Notes under the pieces: model-generated | Told to the model about the DNA's origin: nothing | Databases searched by the model: none | Seen by the model: the letters and a program-made list of their open reading frames with translations, nothing else | Source: Verrucomicrobiota bacterium | Lineage (GTDB): Bacteria; Verrucomicrobiota; Verrucomicrobiia; Opitutales; Opitutaceae | Reading direction: 5' to 3' | Length of the DNA stretch: 10,496 bases | NCBI GenBank assembly: GCA_030832235.1 | Contig: JAURJO010000262.1 | Location: forward strand, 1 to 10,496 | Program-made: the position numbers and the translations under genes | In this document: one piece after another, positions 1 through 6,407 of the stretch | How positions within the stretch are numbered: position 1 is the first letter of the stretch | Layout of the letters: each line of letters starts with the position of its first letter

Positions 1-21
1 CAGCTCGGCAAAAAACGACAT
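1..21 (-). CDS. Possible first seven codons of a gene running off the left edge
   Basis: Read on the minus strand, the first 21 bases give an ATG followed by an open frame, MSFFAEL, up to the window edge. This short N-terminus resembles the start of a bacterial family that I recall beginning MSFF-x-ELKRR, which are membrane-linked TolB-like or tetratricopeptide regulators. That recognition rests on seven residues only, so the product is a guess. No Shine-Dalgarno sequence precedes the ATG, which matches the other starts here. If it is real, the repeat-rich stretch to its right is its upstream region. Confidence 0.35.
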
Positions 22-73
22 GGGGAGGGGTGACTAAGAACAAAGCCCTCCGGCGGATTCTGCCAAGTTCCAA

Positions 74-151
74 GGGAGACGAAGGAAGACCTGGGAGATA
101 GGGAGACGCTGGGAGAGTGGGAGACGCTTAAGGGAACTGAGAATGGGGAGA
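74..151 (+). repeat. Purine-rich GGGAGA tract
   Basis: GGGAGA occurs six times within 78 bases, starting at 74, 93, 101, 111, 119 and 146. The 10-mer GGGAGACGCT occurs twice, at 101-110 and 119-128. The plus strand is strongly purine-biased throughout. It is a simple-sequence-like spacer element with no coding sign. A pyrimidine-rich stretch around 6921-6980 in the other long spacer may be a comparable element in the opposite orientation. Confidence 0.5.
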
Positions 152-199
152 TGAGCCAGCACGGCTCAGCCGATCACAGGGTTTCGACAAGTAGTCGAA
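152..199. repeat. Two tandem short hairpins
   Basis: Two perfect inverted repeats follow each other. The first is TGAGCC, loop AGCAC, GGCTCA (152-168). The second is TTCGAC, loop AAGTA, GTCGAA (183-199). Both have 6-bp stems and 5-nt loops, and they are 14 bases apart. Neither is followed by a T-run on either strand, so a standard intrinsic terminator is not supported. They could be REP-like palindromes or structures in the leader of the partial gene at the left edge. Confidence 0.4.
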
Positions 200-241
200 T
201 CTCGGGTCGTAACGCGCTCCCGACTCGTTCCGCGGGTCAAT

Positions 242-275
242 AAACACGGATGGACAAGAATGCACACGGATGAGC
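242..275 (+). repeat. ACGGAT phased array, copy 1
   Basis: ACGGAT occurs at 246-251 and 266-271, with a degenerate hexamer (AAGAAT) between them at the 10-bp phase. Over 30 aligned bases this copy matches the one starting at 6726 at 25 positions. It is in the same plus-strand orientation as the other two copies. A TGTAG-type hairpin follows 20 bases downstream, as happens at the 6721 copy. Confidence 0.7.
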
Positions 276-294
276 CGGGGTCGGTGGGGCTCGG

Positions 295-320
295 TGTAGC
301 CGCCGCAGACGCCGCGGACC
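295..320 (+). repeat. TGTAG-type hairpin, degenerate left copy
   Basis: The element starts TGTAG and ends CGGACC, like the two clean copies at 6641 and 6765. Between them are arms CCGCCGC and GCCGCGG around a 4-nt loop, which pair except at one position. It lies just after an ACGGAT array, in the same order and orientation as in the larger spacer. Confidence 0.45.
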
Positions 321-368
321 TTGTCGTTGGCCTGACGACCCAAGGCGTATCCGCAGGCGGCAGATTTG

Positions 369-393
369 AACCGCGGATTTCTCGGATTACGCA
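369..393 (+). repeat. Degenerate CGGAT pair
   Basis: GCGGAT (373-378) and TCGGAT (382-387) lie 9 bases apart in a context otherwise like the ACGGAT arrays. This may be a decayed or related copy. Two hexamers are weak evidence. Confidence 0.3.
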
Positions 394-554
394 GTTGCGC
401 GAGAAGGGGCCGTGGCCGAAGGGAGTCGTTCCGAGAAGCGCGATTTCGAGTTAGGGCGGTGCGGACGACGGAAGACTGGTACGGTATGGTTTTGGCGGAC
501 GCGGTCAGTACAAGGGTATCCGTTCGCCTCCAAGAGTGGCCGTTCGGCTTCAGA

Positions 555-950
555 CTACCAATAGGTGTCTACGACACCGGCATCGGTTATATTCGCGTCC
601 CGAGTGATTAACGGCAGGCGGTGCACCTTTGCAGTAGCGGTTATAATCCGGTCAAACTGATCCCCGTGCGGCAAGGCGAGCCGTGGTCCGGCTATGGCGA
701 TCTCCAATGTGATGGGCAGCACGGTCACGTAATTCAGCAGCGATCCAAGTACGGTGACTGGAGAGCCGGCTAAGGAGATTCGTCCGGAATCGATGAGGAG
801 GCCGATCTCCTGGAGTGTTACGTCGGCTATCGCCAGTTGTTCGTACGGGGTTGTGGCGATGGCCCGGGCCGCCTTCAGACTAAGGCGGTCGTCGTCGGTC
901 GCCGCCCAAAGAAAGGCATGGGTATCGAGCAGGTATTTCAGGCGCGCCAT
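555..950 (-). CDS. vapC: PIN-domain ribonuclease toxin, VapC-like
   Basis: This 131-residue protein is a single PIN domain, the usual length for VapC toxins. The N-terminal strand carries LLDTHAFLWA with acidic residue D9. A second acidic residue, E48, lies in the LQEIG helix. The C-terminal half has the family pattern D-Q-F-D-R (D97, D100) and then LITRD (D118). Together these give the acidic cluster that binds Mg2+ or Mn2+ in PIN nucleases. Known VapC toxins cleave RNA, often tRNA or rRNA, to slow translation; the target here cannot be told. Its ATG shares one base with the antitoxin stop codon (TGATG), which implies translational coupling. The pattern fits the DTHxxLW group of PIN proteins (COG3744-like) better than the classic enteric VapC. 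All key residues are present, so it appears intact. Confidence 0.85.
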   Translation of the reverse strand: MARLKYLLDTHAFLWAATDDDRLSLKAARAIATTPYEQLAIADVTLQEIGLLIDSGRISLAGSPVTVLGSLLNYVTVLPITLEIAIAGPRLALPHGDQFDRIITATAKVHRLPLITRDANITDAGVVDTYW

Positions 951-1171
951 CAGAGGGAGGGCTTCCAGGCTCCGGACGGCAGGGTGGGTTTCGTCAGATC
1001 CTCGTGACAGGTGATCCGGCCCTTCGCCGCAGCTAGGAGCGATTTGCGAGGGGTCGCAGCGGTGAACAGGAACTCCCCTTCCTTATCCTGAACTCGCACG
1101 GTTTCCCCTTTCCTGGCCCGGGCCTTGAACGTGGTGAAATCGCGGAGAAAGGTACGGACGTTTGTGACCAT
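950..1171 (-). CDS. Antitoxin partner, Phd/YefM-like
   Basis: This 73-residue protein lies directly before the PIN toxin and overlaps it by one base. Residues 3-40 fit the Phd/YefM layout: an N-terminal helix (NVRTFLRDFTTFKARA), then KGETVRVQDKEGEFLFTA, where Phd proteins have a Gly-Glu turn and two strands. The usual PVA at the end of the second strand is replaced by FTAA. The C-terminal third, rich in Lys and Pro, would be the flexible tail that folds on the toxin and blocks its active site. By family knowledge the N-terminal part should dimerise and bind operator DNA, and the palindrome at 1178-1194 is a good candidate. Family assignment is moderate; its role as antitoxin rests mainly on position, size and coupling. 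The ATG at 1169-1171 lacks a Shine-Dalgarno sequence. Confidence 0.7.
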   Translation of the reverse strand: MVTNVRTFLRDFTTFKARARKGETVRVQDKEGEFLFTAATPRKSLLAAAKGRITCHEDLTKPTLPSGAWKPSL

Positions 1172-1177
1172 GCAGGT

Positions 1178-1206
1178 CGTTTGTCAGACAAGCGTCACTC
1201 CGTCAA
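1178..1206 (-). promoter_or_regulatory. Candidate promoter and operator of the toxin-antitoxin pair
   Basis: A near-perfect palindrome, CGTTTGTC-A-GACAAGCG, spans 1178-1194; one arm position is a T/G pair and the rest match. It sits 6 bases upstream of the antitoxin ATG. On the minus strand TTGACG (1206-1201) resembles a -35 hexamer and would place the palindrome over the -10 area, the arrangement expected for an autorepressed toxin-antitoxin operon. I see no good -10 hexamer, so the promoter part is weak. Confidence 0.4.
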
Positions 1207-1220
1207 GCGAGGTGGCTTGA
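1203..1220. other. Short inverted repeat between kinase and antitoxin genes
   Basis: TCAAGC, loop GAGGTG, GCTTGA forms a perfect 6-bp stem in the 89-bp gap after the kinase stop codon. On the minus strand it could help end the kinase transcript, but there is no T-run after it. It overlaps the candidate -35 box of the toxin-antitoxin pair, so it may instead be a second protein-binding site; CAAGCG also recurs at 1189-1194 and 1204-1209. Confidence 0.3.
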
Positions 1221-1260
1221 AGCATCTGCCGGCGATTTGATCCCCGGCTGGGAGGCCCGT

Positions 1261-2271
1261 TCAAATCCGCCGGAAACCGTGGCGGCGGCCGAGCGCGAGG
1301 CAGTCTTCCGCGGGGTCGACGGCGTTGGAGCAGGTGCCGTCGCGGAGCGAGGCGGCGGCGGTGCAGACGCCGAGTTCCAGGCAGCGGGCCATCGGCCATT
1401 CCTGGTGCAGGCCGTAGAGCACGCCGGCCGCGAGCGCATCGCCGGCGCCGACCGCGCCGACGATTTCCGACGGCGGCATTTGAACAGAGGCCTGCCAGAT
1501 CATCTCGCCTTGGGCGGAGCACGCGCAGACGCCCTCGGGGAAATGGATCAGCGCCCAATCCCGAACGCCGCGGGCGATGAGTCGCCGGGCCGCGGCTTCC
1601 ACCGCCGCGCGATCGAGGGTTTCGCCGCGGCCGAGCGTCAGCCCGGTAAGCTGTTCGGCCTCGAAGTCGTTCGCGAAAAGCACATCCGTTTCCGGCAGCG
1701 CGGGCGCGACGACCTTCTCGTAAAGGTGGGGTCGCGCGCTGACGCAATCGACCGACGTCCGCAGGCCGGCGGCACGGGCGCGGCGCAGCACCTCGAGGGA
1801 CCGGGGCTTCCCGTCCGCGCCCGGGGCGTCGAGCGTGTCGAGGAGCAGCAGGTAGGCCAGGTGGAACCGGCGGGCGCGCGTGCGCGTGAAGTCAAAATGC
1901 TCCGGCGCGAGCAGGGCGTTGGCGCCGGGGTCGTGGAAGAACGTGCGGCGGCCGTCGGAACGGACGGTCATCACGTCGGTATAGCTCGTCGCCGCGGCGG
2001 GCGTGACGTGGAGTTGCGCGGTGTCGATGCCGTGCGCGGCGGCGTCGGCGCGGATCGCGTGGCCGTCGGCGTCATCGCCAGTGAGGCCGATCGCCTCGAG
2101 CGGGAACGGGGCGCGGAGCTTGGCGAGGTCCTTGAGGACGTTGTAGGGGCCGCCGCCGTTGCCGGCGGTCCGGCCGAGGATGTGCGCGAGGCCGTCCTGC
2201 GGCGGCCACTGGTCGATGAGCTTGACGTGATCGATCAGCCAATTGCCCGCGGCGATGATTCCCGAGCGCAT
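1261..2271 (-). CDS. PfkB/ribokinase-family sugar kinase
   Basis: This 336-residue protein is a full-length PfkB-family kinase, which transfers phosphate from ATP to a hydroxyl of a sugar or nucleoside in the cytoplasm. The N-terminal strand has GNWLIDHVK (D14 in the place of the substrate-binding acid). The first signature, rich in Gly, follows at about residues 34-45 (GRTAGNGGGPYNV). The N-x-x-E motif that helps bind Mg-phosphate is N201-D-F-E204. The second signature is G272-A-V-G-A-G-D-A, with D278 as the expected catalytic base; the first Asp common in D-T-x-G-A-G-D is Gly here. The ATG lies 6 bp after the stop of the aldolase-like gene, so the two are very likely co-transcribed. The substrate is unknown. 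Kinase-aldolase neighbours are typical of sugar or polyol catabolism, as in inositol breakdown, but nothing here proves that pathway. Confidence 0.85.
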   Translation of the reverse strand: MRSGIIAAGNWLIDHVKLIDQWPPQDGLAHILGRTAGNGGGPYNVLKDLAKLRAPFPLEAIGLTGDDADGHAIRADAAAHGIDTAQLHVTPAAATSYTDVMTVRSDGRRTFFHDPGANALLAPEHFDFTRTRARRFHLAYLLLLDTLDAPGADGKPRSLEVLRRARAAGLRTSVDCVSARPHLYEKVVAPALPETDVLFANDFEAEQLTGLTLGRGETLDRAAVEAAARRLIARGVRDWALIHFPEGVCACSAQGEMIWQASVQMPPSEIVGAVGAGDALAAGVLYGLHQEWPMARCLELGVCTAAASLRDGTCSNAVDPAEDCLALGRRHGFRRI

Positions 2272-2277
2272 GGCGGA

Positions 2278-3327
2278 TCAGCGGCGGTAGCTGCGCGACG
2301 TGGCGGTGAGCTGCAGGTCCTGCGGGAGGCGGCGCTGGGGTTTCACGCCCAGCTTCTCGAGCACGGCGTGGTAGGCCTTCACGGCCTCGACGGGCTCGAC
2401 CTCGCCGTCGACGATCCGGCGCAGGAACTCGATGAACGCCAGCGGATGCTCCGAGTGGTTGATCTTGCGACCGAAGAGCGCGACGCGCGCGCCGTGCTTC
2501 TGGGCGTCGTGGATGAGTTGGAACGCGTCGAGGGTCGTCCCGCTGCCGCCGCCGAGGATGCCGACGATCAGGTTGGGGTCGTACGCCACTAATTCCTCCA
2601 GTGCGGCGGGGCCGTTGTAGGGGATTTTCAGGAAGACCGGACGCCCGGAGGAAGTGACGCCCGCGAGGGTGCGCACGATGTGGTCGTTCAGGAAGCCGGG
2701 GATGGCGTCCGGCTTGATGCCCGGATCGACGTTGGGGTTGAAGACCTCGAGGAAGTAGCGGAAGCGCTTGGCCTCGGCCTCGAGGCGGAACGCGGCGAAG
2801 TCCTCCAGCGCCTTGTAGTCCCAGTCGATGTTGTTGGTGAAGGTAATCGAGTAGAGCCCGAGGTCGGCGCCGGTGTGCGGCGCGGCGCAGTCGGTCTGCA
2901 TGCGCCCGTACTTCATGTGCTCGATCGTCGCGGTGCGGAAGGCGCGCGAGGGGAGCGAGGGGTACTTGCCGCCGCGCACGACCCAGATGTCACTGGTGTC
3001 GTTGGCGCGCGCCGCGGGCGTGATCGGCGAGCCGGCGAACAGTTTCTCGCGGATCGCGAGCTGCTCCACGTTCGAGGCCGAGAGCAGCATGATGTCGACG
3101 ATGTCCTGCTGGATCACGGCGCGGATCTGGTCCCGGTAGTCGGCGAGTGACTTCCAGCAGCCCTGCGCCTCGTGGGCACGACCCGGCAGGCAGGCACCCG
3201 GCCCAGGGGCGGTCACGCCGAACGCCATGTCGGCGTCCTTCGCGTCGGCGATGATGAAGTCCTTGCGGGTGGCCGTGCCCGCGCGCATGCGGGCGATCTT
3301 CTCGTCGAGTCTCTTGGGGGCGGACAT
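2278..3327 (-). CDS. Aldolase-like TIM-barrel protein
   Basis: This 349-residue protein has no signal peptide and looks like a class I aldolase-type beta/alpha barrel (DeoC/LacD/FbaB superfamily), though I cannot name an exact family. A conserved-looking strand VFLKIPYNG holds K234, a good candidate for the Schiff-base lysine. It is followed by VGILGGGSGTTLDA (255-268) and ALFGRKINHSEHP (283-295), which resemble the two C-terminal phosphate-binding strands of DhnA-type aldolases, where G-R-N-I is usual. Earlier segments (LLSASNVEQL at 81-90, YFLEVFNPNV at 191-200) would supply other strands. It lies between an oxidoreductase gene and a sugar kinase gene and probably splits the phosphorylated sugar made by the kinase. 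The start at 3327 is supported by the adjoining MSAPKRLDEKI helix and sits in CCGCCATG with no Shine-Dalgarno sequence. The fold call is fairly firm; the reaction is inferred. Confidence 0.65.
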   Translation of the reverse strand: MSAPKRLDEKIARMRAGTATRKDFIIADAKDADMAFGVTAPGPGACLPGRAHEAQGCWKSLADYRDQIRAVIQQDIVDIMLLSASNVEQLAIREKLFAGSPITPAARANDTSDIWVVRGGKYPSLPSRAFRTATIEHMKYGRMQTDCAAPHTGADLGLYSITFTNNIDWDYKALEDFAAFRLEAEAKRFRYFLEVFNPNVDPGIKPDAIPGFLNDHIVRTLAGVTSSGRPVFLKIPYNGPAALEELVAYDPNLIVGILGGGSGTTLDAFQLIHDAQKHGARVALFGRKINHSEHPLAFIEFLRRIVDGEVEPVEAVKAYHAVLEKLGVKPQRRLPQDLQLTATSRSYRR

Positions 3328-3352
3328 GGCGGTTACGTTGGGTTAGCGGAGG

Positions 3353-3376
3353 GCGGGCGTCGAGCGCGGCGCCCGC
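3353..3376. other. Intercistronic GC-rich hairpin
   Basis: GCGGGCG and CGCCCGC form a 7-bp perfect stem around a 10-nt loop in the 61-bp gap between the oxidoreductase stop and the aldolase-like start. Without a T-run it is more likely an mRNA stability or attenuation element than a terminator. In such GC-rich sequence it could be chance. Confidence 0.3.
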
Positions 3377-3388
3377 GGCCGGGCGCCA

Positions 3389-4729
3389 TCAGGCGGGCAG
3401 CTCCCAGCCTTTGCGGTATCCGCGGCGCAGGAACGGGTCGGCGGCGCGGGTGTTGGTCACGCGCGCGTTCACGGCGTCCCACTCCAGCCGGCGGCCGGCG
3501 CGGAAGGCGACGTTGCCGAGGTGGTTCGACTCGGTGAGCCAGCCGGAGTACTGGAAGTCGGCGAGCGGGCGGCCCTTGCCCTTGCAGGCGTCGATCCACT
3601 CCTGGTGATGGCTGGCGGCCTTGGGAAACTTCTGCGGCGGACGGGTGAAGCCCGCGAAGTCCTTCTCGGGCAGAAGCAGGTGCTTTCCGTAGTCGGAGAG
3701 CAGCATGCCTTTTTTCCCAATGAACAGGGCGCCGTCGCGCCACTGCGGGATGCCGCCCTGTTTCCAGATTTCCGGGCGCTCGTCGCCCTGATGCCAGGTC
3801 ACCCGCACTGGCGGCAGGTCGCCGCGGGCGCCGAATTCGTAGACCGCGCGCATGGTGGCGGGCGCGATCTCGGGATGGGCCGGAGGACCGAAGGCCTCGA
3901 TGGCGAGTGGCGCCTTCAACTGCAGCGCCCAGAACGGCAGGTCGTTCCAGTGCGATCCGAGGTCGCTCATGGTGCCGTTGCCGAAATCCCACCAGCGGTA
4001 CCATTTCGGTCCCGGGAAATAGATCTCGTTGTAGGGCCGGAACGGCGCGCCACCGATCCACAGGTCCCAATGCAGGCCCTCCGGCACCGGCATTTCCGTC
4101 GGGCGGGAAGTGACGAACACGCGATCATTGGCCTTCTCGGCCGCCTCCTTGCTTTGCAGGCCCCAGGCGCGCGAGACCCACACGTGCGCTTCGGTCACGG
4201 GACCGATCGCCCCGCCTTGGATGAGCTCGACCACGCGGCGGTAGTTCTCGGTCGCGTGGATCTGGATGCCCATCTGCGTGACGACCCCGGCCTTCGCCGC
4301 GGCCTCGCGTACCAGCCGCGCCTCGTGGACGTTATGCGTGAGCGGCTTCTCGCAGTACACGTGCTTGCGCGCCTTGAGCGCGAGCAGCGTGGCGAGTGCG
4401 TGGGTGTGCTCGCAGGTGCTGACGACCACGGCGTCGAACGCCTCCGGCCGGTCGAAGAGCTTCCGGAAATCAACCTCGCGCCGGGCCTGAGGATGCGCCG
4501 CGGCGGCGGCGGAGAGGTTCTTCTCGTTCACGTCGCAAAGCGCGACGATGTTCTCCGACGAGACACCCTTGAGGTTGCCGCCGCCGCGACCGCCGGTGCC
4601 GATAACGGCGATGTTCATCTTTCCGTTGAGGTTCTGTCCGCGCAGGAACGCGGGTGCGGCGACGACGGCGGCCGAGGCGAGGGAGCGTCGGGCGAATTGG
4701 CGGCGGGTGAGCGGGGTCGGGGTTTTCAT
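3389..4729 (-). CDS. Tat-signal Gfo/Idh/MocA-family oxidoreductase
   Basis: This 446-residue protein begins with a twin-arginine signal: T-R-R-Q-F-A-R-R (residues 8-15) followed by a hydrophobic Ala/Val-rich stretch ending in APAFLRGQ. It is therefore probably exported folded with its cofactor. The Rossmann fold follows, with MNIAVIGTGGRGGG (G44-T-G-G-R-G) for NAD(P), and then the family motif C-E-K-P (126-129), with K128 as the likely catalytic lysine. QMGIQIHATENYRRVVELI and the long C-terminal domain match the substrate-binding half. Family members oxidise or reduce sugars and polyols; many exported ones occur in Verrucomicrobia and Planctomycetes. I chose the ATG at 4729 because the upstream in-frame extension translates the ACGGAT repeat and would hide the Tat signal. 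The substrate is unknown. It heads the cassette with the aldolase-like protein and the kinase, 61 bp upstream of the former. Confidence 0.85.
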   Translation of the reverse strand: MKTPTPLTRRQFARRSLASAAVVAAPAFLRGQNLNGKMNIAVIGTGGRGGGNLKGVSSENIVALCDVNEKNLSAAAAAHPQARREVDFRKLFDRPEAFDAVVVSTCEHTHALATLLALKARKHVYCEKPLTHNVHEARLVREAAAKAGVVTQMGIQIHATENYRRVVELIQGGAIGPVTEAHVWVSRAWGLQSKEAAEKANDRVFVTSRPTEMPVPEGLHWDLWIGGAPFRPYNEIYFPGPKWYRWWDFGNGTMSDLGSHWNDLPFWALQLKAPLAIEAFGPPAHPEIAPATMRAVYEFGARGDLPPVRVTWHQGDERPEIWKQGGIPQWRDGALFIGKKGMLLSDYGKHLLLPEKDFAGFTRPPQKFPKAASHHQEWIDACKGKGRPLADFQYSGWLTESNHLGNVAFRAGRRLEWDAVNARVTNTRAADPFLRRGYRKGWELPA

Positions 4730-4766
4730 GGGGAAAGCTTTGGATCCAAGTTCGACGGAGGGAGCG

Positions 4767-4800
4767 AAGCACGGATCAACACGGATAAAACACGGATCTT
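4767..4800 (+). repeat. ACGGAT phased array, copy 2, in the purA-oxidoreductase gap
   Basis: ACGGAT occurs at 4771, 4781 and 4792, so at 10- and 11-bp spacing, in the same plus orientation as the other copies. The array is flanked by a 7-bp inverted repeat, CGGAGGG (4756-4762) and CCCTCCG (4810-4816). It fills much of the 133-bp gap between the purA stop codon and the oxidoreductase start, where the promoter of the cassette would be expected. No TGTAG hairpin accompanies this copy. Confidence 0.65.
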
Positions 4801-4862
4801 CACCGCACCCCCTCCGCATCATCCATGCGATTTCGGCGTGGTTTGTCCCGTCTCCGTTTGCT

Positions 4863-6407
4863 TCAGGCCAGGCGGAGTAATTCCGCCGTGCGGGGCACGT
4901 CCTTGATGATCTGGGAGGGCTCGGGGCCGACGCCGAGGTAGCGGAGGTTGGGCAGGCGGTCGTCGCTCGGGCGCAGACCGCCCTCGTAGGCGACGTCGAG
5001 GATGGAGCGCATCATCGCGGCGGTGTAGCGGCGCGCGGCGGCCGGGAGGTCCGCGAAGCGGCGCACGCCCGAGATGTCCTCGCTCCAGCCGGCGTGGCGG
5101 CTGTAAACCGGCCTCAGGTTGCGACGGACGGCCTCGTTGCGCGGCACGTGCGCGAAGCGGCGTCCGGAGGCATCCTCGTACGCGGTGCAGATGAGCAACT
5201 CGCCGCGCCATTCGCCACCGTGCGTGAGCGCGTCGGATTTGTTGATCATCACGTCCTGGAAACCGCCGTAGCGCAGGGCGTCGCCCTTCTCCACCGCGTC
5301 GAACCAGCCGACCATGCGCTGGCGGCCGGTGCTGGTGCCGAACTCGATGCGCTTCAGCCGGTCCGCGAGCGGGTGGGCGTCGTCCATCCGCGTGATGAAG
5401 GTGTGGGTGCCGACCTTGGTGTCGTAGGCCTTGGCGACACCGAACGTGTGGATGCGTTGCACCGGGATGCCCGCGCTCTCGAACAACTCGGGAGTGTAAG
5501 TGTGCGATGCCGTGACGTTCGGTGAGAAGCCGTGGCGTTTGTCCAACCAGTAGGCCTGGCCGAACTCGCCGATCACCGTGCGGCCCGCGCTGAGTTCGCG
5601 CAGGATGAGTTCGCGCACCTCGCCAATGTTGCGGGCGAGCGCGGTGCCGGCCGTCCAGTACACCTCGGTGAGCGCTTCGATATTCAGGGTGAACGGCGTG
5701 GCTCCCTTGAAGCGGCCGAAATCAAATTCCGCCGGAGTGAACACCCCGAGTTCGATCGCCTCGGCGTTGGCGCGCAGCTCCGCGGCGGTGAGTTTCTCGA
5801 AAAGGGCGTGCCACGCGGCTTCGCTCACGCGGCACACGTGCTGGATCGTCCGGCAAGCGCGGTCGGCGCGCTGTGCAAGCTTGCGGGCGAAGTAGTTCGG
5901 TCCACCTAGGAAGTCGGCGAACGTGATCTGCTGCTGGCCCACCTCGTCGAGGTACGCCGGGGTGATGCCGCGGCCGGTCGAGCCGCGCGCTTCCTCCGCC
6001 AGCACGTTCACGCGATAATCCTCCCACGCAAGGTCCAGCAGCCGGTGCGTGACATCCGACAGCAGCGCGCGCTCGTCGATCAGCAGGCGCGACAGAATGG
6101 CGTGCCCCTTCCGTTCCAGCGGGCGTGTCTCCCACCAGATCTTGCGCGGATCGGCTACCACGCCGCTGCCGATGCAAAGGTGGGCGGCGTCGCGCACGAC
6201 CACTCCGGCCGGCAGGAGGTTTAGTTTGATCCCGCCGGCAGTGTGCCCCGAGTTGGCTCCGCCGTTGACCTTGAGCACCACCGAGACAGGATGCGCGGTG
6301 CCGCGTAGCTCGTCGGCGACCTCCGGAATGAGGCGGCCTTTGCCTTCGTCTCCGAAGGAAATGCCGACGTCGGCGATGAGCTGACTGGTGAAGGGGATCA
6401 GGGACAT
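4863..6407 (-). CDS. purA: Adenylosuccinate synthetase, long divergent form
   Basis: PurA joins IMP and aspartate using GTP, the first of two steps from IMP to AMP in the cytoplasm. This protein has the family motifs in order: GDEGKG (19-24, with D20 matching catalytic Asp13 of E. coli), NGGANSGHT with H55 matching His41, STGRGITPAY (143-152), a GQ motif with Q284 before WLDKRHG, VAKAYDTKVG (324-333), EFGTSTGRQR (355-364), NKSD (389-392) for guanine recognition, and GWSEDISGVRRF. It is 514 residues against about 430 for the usual enzyme. Roughly 40 extra residues lie between 152 and 278 and others are near the C-terminus. The Gly/Ala-rich loop after VTSSN in E. coli is replaced by TYTPELFESAGIP. 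The ATG at 6407 puts the first strand just before GDEGKG; the 88-residue upstream extension looks like translated spacer. D20 argues against the phage PurZ group, which as I recall lacks this Asp. Confidence 0.85.
   Translation of the reverse strand: MSLIPFTSQLIADVGISFGDEGKGRLIPEVADELRGTAHPVSVVLKVNGGANSGHTAGGIKLNLLPAGVVVRDAAHLCIGSGVVADPRKIWWETRPLERKGHAILSRLLIDERALLSDVTHRLLDLAWEDYRVNVLAEEARGSTGRGITPAYLDEVGQQQITFADFLGGPNYFARKLAQRADRACRTIQHVCRVSEAAWHALFEKLTAAELRANAEAIELGVFTPAEFDFGRFKGATPFTLNIEALTEVYWTAGTALARNIGEVRELILRELSAGRTVIGEFGQAYWLDKRHGFSPNVTASHTYTPELFESAGIPVQRIHTFGVAKAYDTKVGTHTFITRMDDAHPLADRLKRIEFGTSTGRQRMVGWFDAVEKGDALRYGGFQDVMINKSDALTHGGEWRGELLICTAYEDASGRRFAHVPRNEAVRRNLRPVYSRHAGWSEDISGVRRFADLPAAARRYTAAMMRSILDVAYEGGLRPSDDRLPNLRYLGVGPEPSQIIKDVPRTAELLRLA

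Larger units (their letters stand above)
22..554. other. Gene-poor spacer carrying short repeats
   Basis: I see no convincing gene here. Short open frames exist on both strands but they run through repeat copies and resemble no protein family. The spacer holds a purine-rich GGGAGA tract, two small hairpins, an ACGGAT array, a TGTAG-type hairpin and a degenerate CGGAT pair, each listed separately. From about 395 to 554 I see nothing beyond the region just after the toxin stop codon. There is no strong stem followed by a T-run to end the toxin transcript. Confidence 0.6.

Noticed and set aside
366..611. Small plus-strand frames in the left spacer
   Set aside because: They cross repeats and the end of the toxin gene in antisense and show no family resemblance.
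1237..2592. Long plus-strand open frame (451 codons) opposite the kinase and aldolase-like genes
   Set aside because: It is antisense to two well-supported genes and its protein is Gly/Ala/Arg/Glu-rich with no recognisable domain, a common artefact in GC-rich DNA.
4730..4822. 31-residue N-terminal extension of the oxidoreductase
   Set aside because: It translates the ACGGAT array and would bury the Tat signal, which must be at the N-terminus.
3521..4906. Long plus-strand open frame (461 codons) opposite the oxidoreductase
   Set aside because: The minus strand encodes clear Tat, Rossmann and EKP motifs; the antisense product has no family pattern and ends by translating the ACGGAT repeat.
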